A DNA stretch of 64,000 nucleotides from Toxorhynchites rutilus septentrionalis (lineage: Eukaryota > Arthropoda > Insecta > Diptera > Culicidae), in the NCBI RefSeq assembly GCF_029784135.1, contig NC_073745.1, positions 112,272,716-112,336,715 of the forward strand. The letters are read 5' to 3'. Position numbers and translations under genes: made by a program. Below the pieces are notes generated by a model. It saw nothing but the letters and a program-made list of their open reading frames with translations. It was not told where the DNA came from and made no database searches. Below are positions 22,701-32,570 of the stretch, piece after piece (the first letter of the stretch is position 1; each line of letters starts with the position of its first letter).

Positions 22701-23408
22701 ATTCCAGTACCTACTAAAGAAGCAAACGTAATTGCTAAAGCATTAGTAGACAATTTTATTTTAACTTACGGAACATTTTTAACTTTACGTTCTGATCAAG
22801 GAACTGAGTATAATAACGAAGTCTTTGAACAGATCTGTGAAATGCTTAAAATTGAACAAAAATTTAGTACAGCCTATCACCCTCAGACGATTGGTTCTTT
22901 GGAGAGAAATCACAGATGTTTAAATGAATACCTGAGATCTTTCGTTAACGAACATCAATCGGATTGGGATGAATGGTTAAAATTCTATGCTTTCAATTAT
23001 AACACAACCCCACATTCACACCATGAATTTACCCCTCATGAATTAATTTTTGGAACTAAAGCTAAATTACCACAAGAATTATTTGAAAAAGGAACTGAAC
23101 CAATATATAATTTTGAACAATATAGTAAAGAACTAAAATTTAAATTACAACGATCTAATGAAATAGCAAGAACCAAATTAATTGAGCAGAAAATTCAAAG
23201 AGCAAAAAACTCAGAAAATGTCATTAATCCAATTCATTTAACAGTAAACGACAAAGTTTATCTAAAAATAGAAAACAGAAGAAAACTTGATCCATTCTAT
23301 GACGGACCATATATAGTTCAAGAAATACTAGATACAAACTGCAGGATTCAGAACCCCAAAACAGAACATACACAGACAGTACACAAAAACAGATTGATAA
23401 AAATATAA
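19695..23408 (+). CDS. pol: Pol polyprotein (PR-RT-RNase H-IN), via frameshift
   Basis: The frame is open from 19695 and has no ATG at its start, so it is made as a Gag-Pol fusion. Counting from codon 19773, the aspartic protease has DTGAD at residues 36-40 and ILGRD near 106. Reverse transcriptase shows RLVVDFRQLNKK near 345, LPFGL, and the YIDD active site at 447-450. RNase H has TDAS with Asp 596 and VQTDHRPL. Integrase has a zinc-binding H886-x3-H890-x25-C916-x2-C919, then catalytic Asp 948 (SIDTVGPLP), Asp 1008 (SDQGTEY) and Glu 1044 (GSLERNH), a D,D-35-E spacing. All key residues are present and no stop or shift is seen, so the enzyme set should work. The C-terminus has no chromodomain. 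No env-like ORF follows before the LTR. Confidence 0.95.
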   Translation, partial: WEQSSKYRLFFSQPVTIANRCRLTEQLLRTGIPILTLNLNASNFIQVKVHMTGNKICNLIIDTGADISLFKARNILPNQHVNTNNKIKLTGITENSVETLGLTNTSLCFNNTLTLNHDFHLVTADLPITADGILGRDFLINYKCLIDYEHWLLTFNIANIQISVPIEDNLNEGFMLPSRSEVIRRIPYLNIREDMVVHSEEIYPGVFCGNTIISPLKPYVKFVNTTNKPLYIHYSKFKPTLSILNDYSILNVNTKNINNKRSEEIFKSINTDKIPPYAKDKFKKLINDYQDIFCLPEEDVTQNNFYSQNIVLSDKVPVYIPNYKTIHAQQTEINQQVNKMLESNIVEPSVSPYNSPILLVPKKSQNNDKKWRLVVDFRQLNKKILADKFPLPRIDDILDQLGRAKYFSTLDLMSGFHQIPLDNESRKFTAFSTQNGHYQYTRLPFGLNISPNSFQRMMTIAMAGLTPELAFIYIDDIIVVGCSVNHHISNLNQVFERLRYYNLKLNAQKCKFFSTEVTFLGHKITEYGMLPDDSKFSTIQNYPVPKNADEVRRFVAFCNYYRKFVPNFALIANPLNQLLKKNSQFIWTNSCQNAFNTLRNSLMSPRLLQYPDFTKQFILTTDASDIGCGAVLSQQTQHGNLPIAFASKTFTPGEKNKPVILKELTAIHWAINYFKPYLYGRKFLVQTDHRPLVFLFGMKNPTSKLTRMRLDLEEYDFTIEYIAGKSNVGADALSRIVTSSDELKNLNILGVSTRAMTRNSKNNSNMKTSDNQISVPRETDHFSTYMTNNPSETKKLIKLETRVDKYGMIFYLKKNNKIIAQVHQQILHGSQTLESALLKIEGTMIKMNQKKLALSTKDEIFKMISIENFKILANTQVYSIEIIIYNPPMFLTKIKDIQKVLNDYHNTPTGGHIGQHKLYLQIREVYNWSNMKRSIAEFIKACELCKRNKVIKHTKEKQVVTTTPNHPFESISIDTVGPLPKSNNNNRYVVSIQCDLTKYVVLIPVPTKEANVIAKALVDNFILTYGTFLTLRSDQGTEYNNEVFEQICEMLKIEQKFSTAYHPQTIGSLERNHRCLNEYLRSFVNEHQSDWDEWLKFYAFNYNTTPHSHHEFTPHELIFGTKAKLPQELFEKGTEPIYNFEQYSKELKFKLQRSNEIARTKLIEQKIQRAKNSENVINPIHLTVNDKVYLKIENRRKLDPFYDGPYIVQEILDTNCRIQNPKTEHTQTVHKNRLIKI

Positions 23409-23681
23409 AATCAAACAACATTCATTTTTAGAGAAGTTACTTCATTCGCAAAAACCAATTATATTACAATTATTTATAGAAATCTTTAGAAATATATCAA
23501 ATTACCAATATTATACAAAACCACATACCATTGTTTACAATATACCAACAGCTTTGGAAAATAAAAGTTTAGAAACCTATAAAAAGTCTATAAAATATTT
23601 GTAACATTGAGAGAAGCCAAGGAATAATTAATCCATAATCTGAATACTAAGAATGATTCCATTGCATTACATCATTCTCTT

Positions 23682-23693
23682 AAAGAGGGATGG
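23682..23693 (+). promoter_or_regulatory. Polypurine tract
   Basis: AAAGAGGGATGG ends exactly at the TG of the right LTR. Except for one T it is all purine. It would prime plus-strand DNA synthesis. Confidence 0.8.
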
Positions 23694-24314
23694 TGTAGTA
23701 TGATTTCAAACCCCGTTCCAAAGTCCATCTTAAAACTCCCAATATACAAATTATCCTCCTCCTCATAAGCAGTTGATTGTTTCAAAATAAATGACTCATG
23801 CGTGGTCACTTCAATTTACGATTCCCACGAAACATTCCTCAAGCGCAACTGCATTATTTCGTTAATTGTTTTTCTCCCACATTCGTCCATGCCAACATGC
23901 GCGGGCGATATGAATGCACCCTTACATCATGTCGCGCGCAGCTAAAGGCAATAAACCAGAAACCAAAACAAACCCAGTTCTATTCTGATTAAATACGCGA
24001 CCGTACACAAAGTCGTCGTGACACTTTACGATTTCCCATGAAATCGATATGCGCGCTTATGAGCGCAGTAAGCAATTTTATTTCTTGACACCATTCACAT
24101 CGAACACTGCATTCGATTGATTGGCTATTCCCCTTTGAAATCGACTTGGCTCCTCCCAATGAAACTCTCCACAAACTGTTGGCTAAGTTAGCTTAAGACA
24201 CATGTAACTAGCATTAACACAGTTCTTGTATGACACTCGACGCGGATGCACGCGTGGGGTGACGATAAATGAATAAAACCCTTTTGAATAAAAGTATAAA
24301 GCAAATATAAGACA
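23694..24314 (+). repeat. 3' LTR (621 bp)
   Basis: Same length and, by eye, same sequence as 15789-16409, ending ATAAGACA before the CTAT duplication at 24315-24318. Confidence 0.95.
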
Positions 24315-24610
24315 CTATGCCTTCATAGCTTCTGCTCGCATACCGTTTGATGATTAGACAAAATCCTGTCATCAAATTTACTGGTAACAAAGGTAACCTA
24401 ATCTATTGCAATGTATGAATTGGTGTTACATGGCATTTTTTAAAATTATATATATTCAAATAATAGGTTGAATTCATTGAATTCGAAAATTGTTTCATTC
24501 AATCGATAATTCAATCCATACAAACAAATAATTACTAAGCCAACGGTAGTCCCTCGTCCACCTTGCGGCTATATCATAGATATAACCCACCCATTTTTTA
24601 ATCATCTTGT
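24315..24610. repeat. Target duplication, then element-A-like end
   Basis: CTAT at 24315-24318 is the right target duplication. About 24541-24600 (aacggtagtccctcgtc...cttgcggctatatcatagatataaccca) matches the right end of element A at 48265-48325, so a fragment of that family lies here. Its left end was not found. Confidence 0.6.
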
Positions 24611-25020
24611 CAAAAAACCCTTCTATTCAAAACAAAAAATCAGAAGATTCTTAAATATCAAAGATGGTAATGATGGTACGTTATGAATCAAATATTTCCA
24701 AACAAAACAGCTGCCGTTTGAAAAAAAAATTCTAGCACGTTTTTGTAACGATTCCATTTTTTTAAATAGTTGAAATAAAAAAAAAATATTGGTATTCATA
24801 TCATATTTGAAATCGTTTCTCTTTGATTCCTTAACTAGAATACACCTAGAATACTTATGGAATTTATTAACCGCAAAAGTTATCACAAAAAGCCATAAAA
24901 AAGCATCTATCATTCACAATTCATCAGTTATTCAGTCTTCGGCTGTGAGAACGCCAAAAATGGTCTTTTTCACGGCCGATAGTTTAGTTTAAGGGGATAT
25001 TCTAGTGTAGAGACACGAGT
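24611..25020. other. Unassigned DNA
   Basis: Antisense open frames at 24623-24913 and 24789-24992 without motifs. Nothing supported. Confidence 0.35.
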
Positions 25021-25510
25021 TACGGGCGCTTTTTAGAGCTCCATAAAAATAAAACAAAGGTTATTTTTACCATCCATTATACGATTATTTGTTCATCTAT
25101 ATTTTAGCAATTATTCTTAGTTAGAATAGTTAAAGGCTGAGGAAGTAAGGGAGTTCAAAAAAAAGTTGAGCCATGACGTACATGATTCCCGCCCTTCTGG
25201 TTATCTGAAACAAAAATAAAATGAGCTTGAGCTTGAGCTTGTGCTTGGGTAGACTGTACACTTCGTAGTTGCTCTCCGTGGTTGACCTGAACCAATCACA
25301 TTGCACAAAGAACTCACAGAATGACGCTTTGGACTAGCAAATCATTGTCGTTGTGCAATATTCGGTGATTCGAGCTTTAAATGGTCAATAACGACGCTGG
25401 CCACGTCCATACAGTCACCAGGGGAAGGGAAGGAATGTTAGTATGATATTCGCCGCCCGCAGGCCAGAAGGGTCGCCTTTATAGCGTGGTTCCCTAGCGT
25501 GATTATGTTA
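25021..25510. repeat. GAGCTT hexamer repeat and likely dispersed element
   Basis: A short (gagctt)n array lies at about 25222-25248, followed by moderately GC-rich text (gtagactgtacacttcgtag, cgtggttgacctgaacc) that I associate with dispersed Aedes repeats; that association is from memory and unverified. Boundaries are unknown. Confidence 0.4.
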
Positions 25511-26311
25511 ACGTGGACTCGAAACGACTCGACAAAACATGGGCCCGAAAACCGAATGTTTCAAGTAACAATAGCGGATGTTATCAACGGTAAACGAATG
25601 AGCTCTACAATGATTCGAATTGGTGACTTGTATGATTTTTGCGCCTAGTATTTTCTTGTATTATCGATTCCAAAGATTATTAATATCAAGCCGTTTCCGT
25701 TTCTATCAACTGATACCACACTTTCTCTCTGTTGCTATTTCCATCAATCAACTATTGGAGACCCTTTGTTTTGCATTAACAAACCACCACACACAATGCG
25801 ACGAAACACGATATAGCTTTTCAAAAATAACCCCGCACAGTTCCAATGACGGAAAAACCTATCTGAAACAAAAATAAAATGAGTAAAAAAAACTTTTTAA
25901 GTTAAACGGTTTCATTGTGATTAAACATAATAAAGTACTAAAAGCTAGAAAATAATAAGGCAAGTAACTGTTAGCAGATATCACACCTATTCTTCATTAG
26001 GCTAGGGCATTGATAAGACTAAAATAAAATAGTGGGACATATGATGAAGTCAATAATTGTGGATAATGGGAATCCAATGTGCCCCACGATTTTCATTTTC
26101 ATTTTCATTTGATACCCATATAGAAGTCACGTCTGTAGTAACTACCTCTGAGTTACTACATTAGGTAGTCATTTTATCAATGTACGATAACAAATTCGTT
26201 ATTGAAGAATACAGAATTTATTGAATTTGGTTTGTTGTGTTTGAAACGGATCCTGCTGTGAAGTCACCGACTTCTAGGGCGATTTGAAAATGTCCCGCAA
26301 CGGGGACACTA
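25511..26311. other. Unassigned DNA
   Basis: Open plus frame 25620-25877 has no recognisable feature. A gattttcattttcattttcattt short repeat occurs near 26091-26110. Nothing supported. Confidence 0.35.
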
Positions 26312-26849
26312 GGGTGCTAATGAAAATGGTCATCTCGAATTTCAAAAAGTTACTCCATAAAAAATTTTCACCACCCCGAAAAAACACCCTATGCCAAATT
26401 TCAGCCGAGATTTACGGTTATTTCAGTTTTTTTATGTCGAAAAAAGAAGTTTTTTTACATTTGGTCGTTTTTCCGCCTGAAAAATCGATTTTCAGATAGC
26501 TGTAAATCTTGATGTGTCATGCAATTTTAAGACATTTAGCATTAAACAAGTCCCAGAATGCCAATTTTTAACAAAAAAAAATTTTTGAGATGACATTAGA
26601 TCTCGACGTTTCATGTCATTTTAAGACATTTGGCATAACATTTTTTTTTTCGAAAACCCCGATTTCCGCCATTGGGTGATTTTTTTTATTTTCAAAAAAC
26701 TCAAGCTTTGACCGCTTTGCGCCACTCTCCCTTAAGCCCGATTGTGCTGAAATTGGCATAGGGTGTTCTTTCAAAGTGGTGAACATTTTGAATAGGAATA
26801 CTTTTTGAAATTTTTGGGTCGATTTTTTCCCATACATTCATTGGCACCC
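26312..26849. mobile_element. MITE with GGGTGC ends, copy 1
   Basis: Left end GGGTGCTAATGAAAATGG, right end cattcattggcaccc, both flanked by TA (26310-26311 and 26850-26851). The arms (gttactcc...tatgccaaatttcag and its inverted partner with ctgaaattggcataggg) give it a foldback structure. The interior has runs of A/T and no coding gene. Related copies end at about 38962 and at 39417-40327. Confidence 0.65.
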
Positions 26850-27104
26850 TAGGGGACATCGACCACATTAGGTAATGGGTACATCTACCTATCTTTCTGT
26901 ACAATTTCGTGTATCTTGGAAAGTATAAGTGTATTCAGATACAAAAGAAAAAGGACTGTGATGAACATTTCTCCAGAGACACGACTCCTGTACTAAACGT
27001 ATCCGCCCTTTGAAGTCCTTAGGTCATCCTGTTTATTGATGGATACGGAATACCCAGAGAGGGGGGGAATGTTCATACATTCTTTAAAGATGAGATATAC
27101 ATAA

Positions 27105-27478
27105 TTTTGAAGCTTCAACTTTCAAGTTTTGGAGTAACCTACACCCAAACTAGCGTTGACAGAAAACATTTTTTCTTCGGCAGAAATAATGCTTTTTCAT
27201 GTGCCGAAAGATCAAATAATGAGTTGTTTCGAAAGCTTAAAAAAGTTTGTGTGTATGGGAGCAGACATTTCTTTCTTTTTTTCTGTTTTTCATCTCTTTT
27301 GGGATTGTACCTAAAAAAATCCAAAACGATATTAACGGGGATCGATCGAACCAAGGCCGGCTGGAATGCAAGGCTGTTTCACACGAGCACGCTATCCACA
27401 TAGCTGGTGCTGTTGCAAATATGCGTAATAATATTACACCTCATTATATAATGAAATTGGAAAGTGTTTTCTGAGAGG
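27105..27478 (-). repeat. tRNA-like repeat, copy 1
   Basis: On the minus strand, gctatgtggatagcgtgctc (near 27400) and ggttcgatcccc (near 27340) resemble box A and box B of a tRNA-derived SINE. The same block with its flanks (acccaaactagcgttg, cttcggcag, gggagcagacat, ggaaagtgttttct) recurs at 39035-39300. The second copy lacks about 17 bases in the tRNA-like head. Confidence 0.55.
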
Positions 27479-28680
27479 AAAAAGAAAAGCAAAAACGAGA
27501 ATCTATATCTTTCCCTGTCTGAGTCAAGTATTTGGCAGTACAGTCATCCGTACCGAGTGTAGTCCACAAAGGTTGAAACAAAACATTCACTCGAATTTAA
27601 TATCGGAGACACGTGCCAAACGTTCCATCAGCCTTAACCGCACGATTTTTCCATCGAGTTCACTCTCTTGTTTTTAATTTCACATTTCTCATACTGTTCC
27701 CATATAACAGTGTTATTAGAAGCTCTTGTTTCCACTCTATTCTAACATATTACTTATCGGAAATTTTATGATCATCAATATAGCAACAGAATGTTAGAAA
27801 GCATCCAAATCGATTGGTGCCAAAAATTCGTAAATCCAACAAGAAATGAGACTTGAGTTTAAGCTTGACTTAACTGTCTACATCGTAGCTCAGTTCGTAA
27901 ATCCATCTCAATGTTACATCAATATTAATATGTACCCAAAAGACGTAAGACTATGTCAAAATGTTAAAATATGTTTTGTGACCCATCCGTCCTCAGAAAA
28001 TATGTTGTGTCACCGTTATGCTAAGAAAGGTCGATTGATCCGGTAACAATGACCCAAATCTCTCAAATTATAAACCGCTCCATTTTCATCGCATTCTTTT
28101 TTTCAAAGCTTTTTTTCTACGAGGATATAGTGAATAAACGAAGTTTTGGAATTAATCAGTCTTTTGAAAATAAAAAATCTCACCATCAAATGCAATATTC
28201 TCGTTTCTGTGCATTTCTCTGAAGTCTAGGAAACAACAACCTGTTCCGCGCTAGCCTAACATTTTGTTACACAATTATCTCATTAGAGCCAACATTTGTC
28301 CAGTGCTACGTTACACACCTCAGGTTTATTTATATCAATCCATTATCGAGCTCCAGCTCTATTAATAACCAAGTTATCGCGAGATAGCAGTGTTGTATTA
28401 ATATCAACAAGTTCCATTCAGCGTTTACAGCCACAATAATCTGTTTGTAAATAATGTTTAACCCGTTCAATGAAAGAGAAAGAAATACTAACCGATCAAC
28501 TGGTGTTGTGTCTAGGTAATGCGATACCCAATATTTATTCCATGACACCAAACACCCAACAACATTTCCAAACGTTTTTAATAAGAAGAGAACGGGGATT
28601 GAAAAACGAAAGCAAAAGTTGCATCGATTTTTTTTCGAATAAATAAACTACAATAAGCCTTCATATATTTTTGGATATCC
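27479..28680. other. Unassigned DNA
   Basis: No supported gene. The phrase tatttggcagtacagtcatcc near 27527 is shared with 38955, extending the kinship of the two tRNA-like repeat regions. Confidence 0.35.
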
Positions 28681-29760
28681 GATAGCCGGCATTTGTGAAT
28701 GAACACGCCACTCTCTAGCGCTATCCCAACCACATTCCGTGATAGTCCGCAGGGTTTTGCTGCCCTTCCTCTAAGGTGGTACGATTGCCCCCCTAATCCT
28801 AGTGCTGGTGTAAACAAACACGGTCGGTGGGTTCGTGGATCGGAAGAACCACGTGTTGCAGCCAAGGTCATGTTCGGAGTTATCTGCTTCGGAAAACGGT
28901 AACAGCGCAGGCTCGAGTTCGAAAATCCAGAGCCCCCCTCGGGTGGAACTGATAGCGAGAAGTGATTCTACGATTTTTTTTTCGAACAAGCAACAGTTCG
29001 TCCTGCATAAATTAAGCAACAGCGTCGGAGCAGAGCTTCAGTCTTCGGCGACATCTGCTCCGATGCGGTTCGGTTCTCGACAAGAGCGGGCTACTCCTAG
29101 CCCTCCTAACGATTCGGTTCAGTTTTCCTGTGGGGAGGGAATTTGTTGTGTTTGGGTGTGAGTGTGGGTGGTGGGGTGTCATTCGCGCCCTTCACCTTCA
29201 CCGAAAAGGATTTTGGATCTGTGAGTTGGTTGTGCCTGACCAGCAACAAGCGGCCTGTGGCGAGACACTCGAAAATCGTACACATACATACTTTCAACAA
29301 CATGTTGTGTTTTTCGCGATGCGGTTGGGTGGCTCGTAAAGTAGGGTTTAGATAATCACCCGCACAAGACCGCGCAAAGGAAAGGAACCGAAAGGTTGTG
29401 TGTGGGAGTGCTACTACTAATGATGAGTAATTTCATACGATATACATTCACACCCCATATAAAGTGAAACTTGGTGCGAGATGCTAAAAGTTGAATGCTC
29501 GAGATAATAGGGCATACTGAGTGATATGTGTACCCGAAGTTTGGTGTGCCATCTCGAGCGGTCCCGCGCATATGTGATGTAGAGCGCATCTGGATGCTGA
29601 GTATGTCGAAAAGTTGAAGTAACGAAAGTGCAATCAGTGTGACGCAGATAATCTGCCATAATAAGATTATGTTACAATCGTTGCAATCTAATGGTGATGC
29701 GGTGAATGCTGACAAGCTGAGTGAATTGTAATGGGATTAGTTGATCTTAACAGCCGACGT
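28681..29760. other. GC-richer segment, possible host 5' region
   Basis: Higher GC than its surroundings, with open frames on both strands (for example 28835-29161 plus, which lacks an ATG start) and a GT-rich block around 29143-29180. It has none of the hallmarks of the local repeats and could be an untranslated first exon or CpG-rich promoter of a host gene. No splice pair or protein could be defined. Confidence 0.3.
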
Positions 29761-31100
29761 TGAAACTTCCTGAGTGCATTATAGTGAAATTAGTTGTACT
29801 CATGGATGGATTTTATTACTTAAATTCATAGGTTGTGTTGGATAAAACGTAATCAAATTTGCATTTGATTTGCATATCTGGACTAGTAGTTAACGCCGCA
29901 ATATAAGTATCGCAGACATTCGATTCATTTGAGCAAATAACCGGCATTAATGATGTGAAAATAATTTTCTACGGAAGTCTGTTTGGGTGAATAGGTTTGA
30001 GTTTATTACTCACATTTTATAGCTTTGCCATTCCGGCCCAGATGTACAGAATATTTTGCACTATGGTGGAGCACTGAAACTGTATTCTACAATAATCTCA
30101 CCACTAAATTGAAACCCTGAATTATTCATATTTTTTCCAACCTCTCACATCAATGTTGTTATTTCTTATTATATGTGTGACTTCTGAGGGTAGAGACAGT
30201 CTGAACGGAGCTACCGTTTCAGAAACAAGCATCAAAGTCGTTCGTGGGGCCCATATTTTATAATAAATTCTCATGTCATTATTAACCAGCGATATGGAAT
30301 ACCTAATTAAACATACCACGATAAAATCAATATACATATTTCGATAAAATTAATATATACATTTCCTATTCAAAACGGTGAAGAGTTCATAGTAATTACA
30401 TGTGTTGCGCTAGACGCGATAAAATAGAAAATCTGTAAAACTAATAAATTTTATAAACTCAACGAGAAAAACTCAAAATTCTTAATTTTACGAACCTTTT
30501 TTTTTTGTATGTAACATTTCAGAATTCATAATGTGTTGCAAAATTGTGTCAGTTAGGCACGGACGGTAGTCAAAACAAAACGGTAGACAAAAACTATCAG
30601 TGTAAAGAATTTCCTAAATCATATTTCCAGTATTATATTTTAATATCAAAATATTAAGAAATCCTCTCTCATGTAAACTCTGTTCAACCTCTATAAAACG
30701 CCCTTTAATGTATGCCGTTTTCAGAGAACTAAAGATATGTTTTTTTGCCCTTAGAGAGCATAATAAGTTGTTTTACCAAAATGCTCATTTTTGAAAATTT
30801 GTAACTTTTGAATCACCTCATCAATTTACATCAATTTTTTTTCTGAAGTATAAGTGAGGGCCCTTTATGATACGCTTTGTGATATATTTATGTTTTCTTG
30901 CTTGTATGAATAGCTGCATTGTCCTTCTTATACGTAAATTGTTTTCGAATCCGTACTGTTCATTTAGAAGGATGTAGAAGTTATCTTGAACATTCCAGCT
31001 GCCCAACATTTCTGTTTATACTATGTTTGAACAGACAACAGAGTTCCGAGGTGAGAAATATTATTCAACCTTCCGTAAATTACTCGAACACCCATTGAAC
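29761..31100. other. Unassigned AT-rich DNA
   Basis: No gene supported. Near 30720-30850 a gttttaccaaaatg...gtaacttttgaatcacct stretch resembles the repeat block at the left edge of the window. Confidence 0.35.
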
Positions 31101-31109
31101 TGTTGTCAT

Positions 31110-31700
31110 TTTATTTCGGTTTGCAATTTTTTATCCCATTTGTTCATTTTATTAGGCTCATTTAGCGCTTCAACTGTAACAGAACCGAATTTATTCGTGT
31201 ACATTTTTATCTACGATAATTTTGTTGTACATCACACAGTAGCCTTTTTTTTGGCGTTAGAGTATTCTTATTCTATCGATACACGCATGTCGTCTTTTTT
31301 CGGCGTGAGAATATTCCTATATACGTTCGATTTGCGATGCGATCATAATTTATTGAACCATTATTCATCAAAGACGGAGGGTAAATTTTCCATTCAAACG
31401 AAAATATCTCTGTCGTATAAGTCTAAGGTATAAGTCGGTAAGGCTAATTGAATTTGCTACTGAATTTGTTGGCATAAAAAATTATTTATTTTTTTATCCC
31501 TTTTGTTTATTTTAGGCTCATTAGCATTTTAGCTGTAACAGAGCCGAATTTTAATCGTGTACATGTCACATATTTATCATATCTATAATTAGCACATTAC
31601 ACAGTTGCCATTTTTCTGCGTTAGAATATTCCCTTCTATACCATTGCAAATGGTACATATTTACACAGTAGCCATTTAGGCGAAAGAGTTTTCTATCTGT
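31110..31700. repeat. Two diverged tandem copies
   Basis: Blocks beginning tttttatccc (about 31127 and 31490) each continue with ggctcattt/agcat, ctgtaacagaaccgaattt, cgtgtacat and cacacagtagcc, about 360 bp apart. The long frame 31023-31433 is carried by the first copy and is incidental. These may be the body of the adjacent minus-strand SINE-like element or a separate family. Confidence 0.55.
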
Positions 31701-31734
31701 TCTTCCATTATCCACAGTTAAGACTGGACAGCGG

Positions 31735-31983
31735 AGACAGTCGTTGATCCATTGTTGAGTTATTTATAGAACAGCAGCCCGATATTTCTGCAGAGCAGAG
31801 CAGTTGTATGGATGAATCGATCTTATTTCGACCGTGGATCGATCTCCATCGCTGATGATTGTTGCGTGGACGTAGTTATTCTGTAACAATACAAAGATGG
31901 TCAATGGGGGCCCTGAGTTTTGAACTCACGATCGATCGCTTACTAAGCGAACGCGCAACCAATGTGGCTACGGAGACCCCCTA
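31735..31983 (-). mobile_element. tRNA-derived SINE (possibly Feilai-like)
   Basis: On the minus strand it starts near 31983 with GGGGTCTCCGTAGCCACA; box A is tagccacattgg and box B is gagttcaaaac. The body (gaataactacgtccacgc, gatggagatcgatcc) is of a type I recall as abundant in Aedes. The tail is not well defined. Confidence 0.6.
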
Positions 31984-32566
31984 TAAAAAATTATGTTAGT
32001 CCCCAAAATCTTAGAAAAACAGAAAGAAATCGATTTTTTATTTCTTCCCTATTTTTTGTCCACTACTTATATACACCAAGATGAAAATTTGTTCGTAAAA
32101 TTTCGAAACCATGATGGTTTATGCCTTAAAATGAACATCTCATCTTTATGCGTTCATCCTATGTACAAAAAAAAATTGTATTTTATTTGGAATGAAACAA
32201 TCGGCAATTACTTTTCGGACAATCCAATAGATTAACCTCATTGATTCGTCGATTGATTTATATAGGCAGAAAATGATCTAAAGTGTTAAAGCAATAACAT
32301 TTCCGTGAATAACAAAATCAAAATACGACCAGAAGTGCAAAGACGATATGACGGAATACAATTAGCTGTATTTTTATTGTCTAAATATCAAAACATCCTT
32401 CCGTATTATATTACGGAAACATTTACTGAGGGAATGCCGCAAAAAATATTCTAAAAACAAAATTATTGCTAAACCGAACATTGTCGTTGAAGGGTCGTGG
32501 TATCCGCTTTTGGAGGAGATTTCCATTTCCATAGCATTATAGCAATTTTAGCATAATCAATTTCGA
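31984..32566. other. Unassigned DNA
   Basis: An open frame at 31993-32235 has no motif. Nothing supported. Confidence 0.35.
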
Positions 32567-32570
32567 TTAA

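Larger units (their letters stand above)
15789..24314 (+). mobile_element. Complete Ty3/gypsy LTR retrotransposon (412/mdg1-like)
   Basis: An 8,526-bp element with TG...CA LTRs of 621 bp, a primer-binding site, two small leader ORFs, gag, pol in order protease-RT-RNase H-integrase, a purine tract and a CTAT target duplication. RT before integrase identifies Ty3/gypsy rather than copia. The tRNA-Arg-type primer site and the lack of an env-like ORF after pol suggest the 412/mdg1 group, which is an inference. Gag and pol are uninterrupted and I found no difference between the LTRs by eye, so the insertion is very recent and may be active. It copies itself through RNA in cytoplasmic particles and inserts the cDNA into the nucleus. 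Confidence 0.93.

Noticed and set aside
28835..29161. 108-codon ORF as a host protein
   Set aside because: It has no ATG start and overlaps open frames on the other strand; only the higher GC of the region is noted.
31023..31433. 136-codon ORF as a gene
   Set aside because: It lies in a tandemly repeated block and has the Phe/Tyr-rich composition of AT-rich DNA.
31905..31983. A functional tRNA gene
   Set aside because: Imperfect T-loop and box B, and it is followed by a conserved-looking SINE body.
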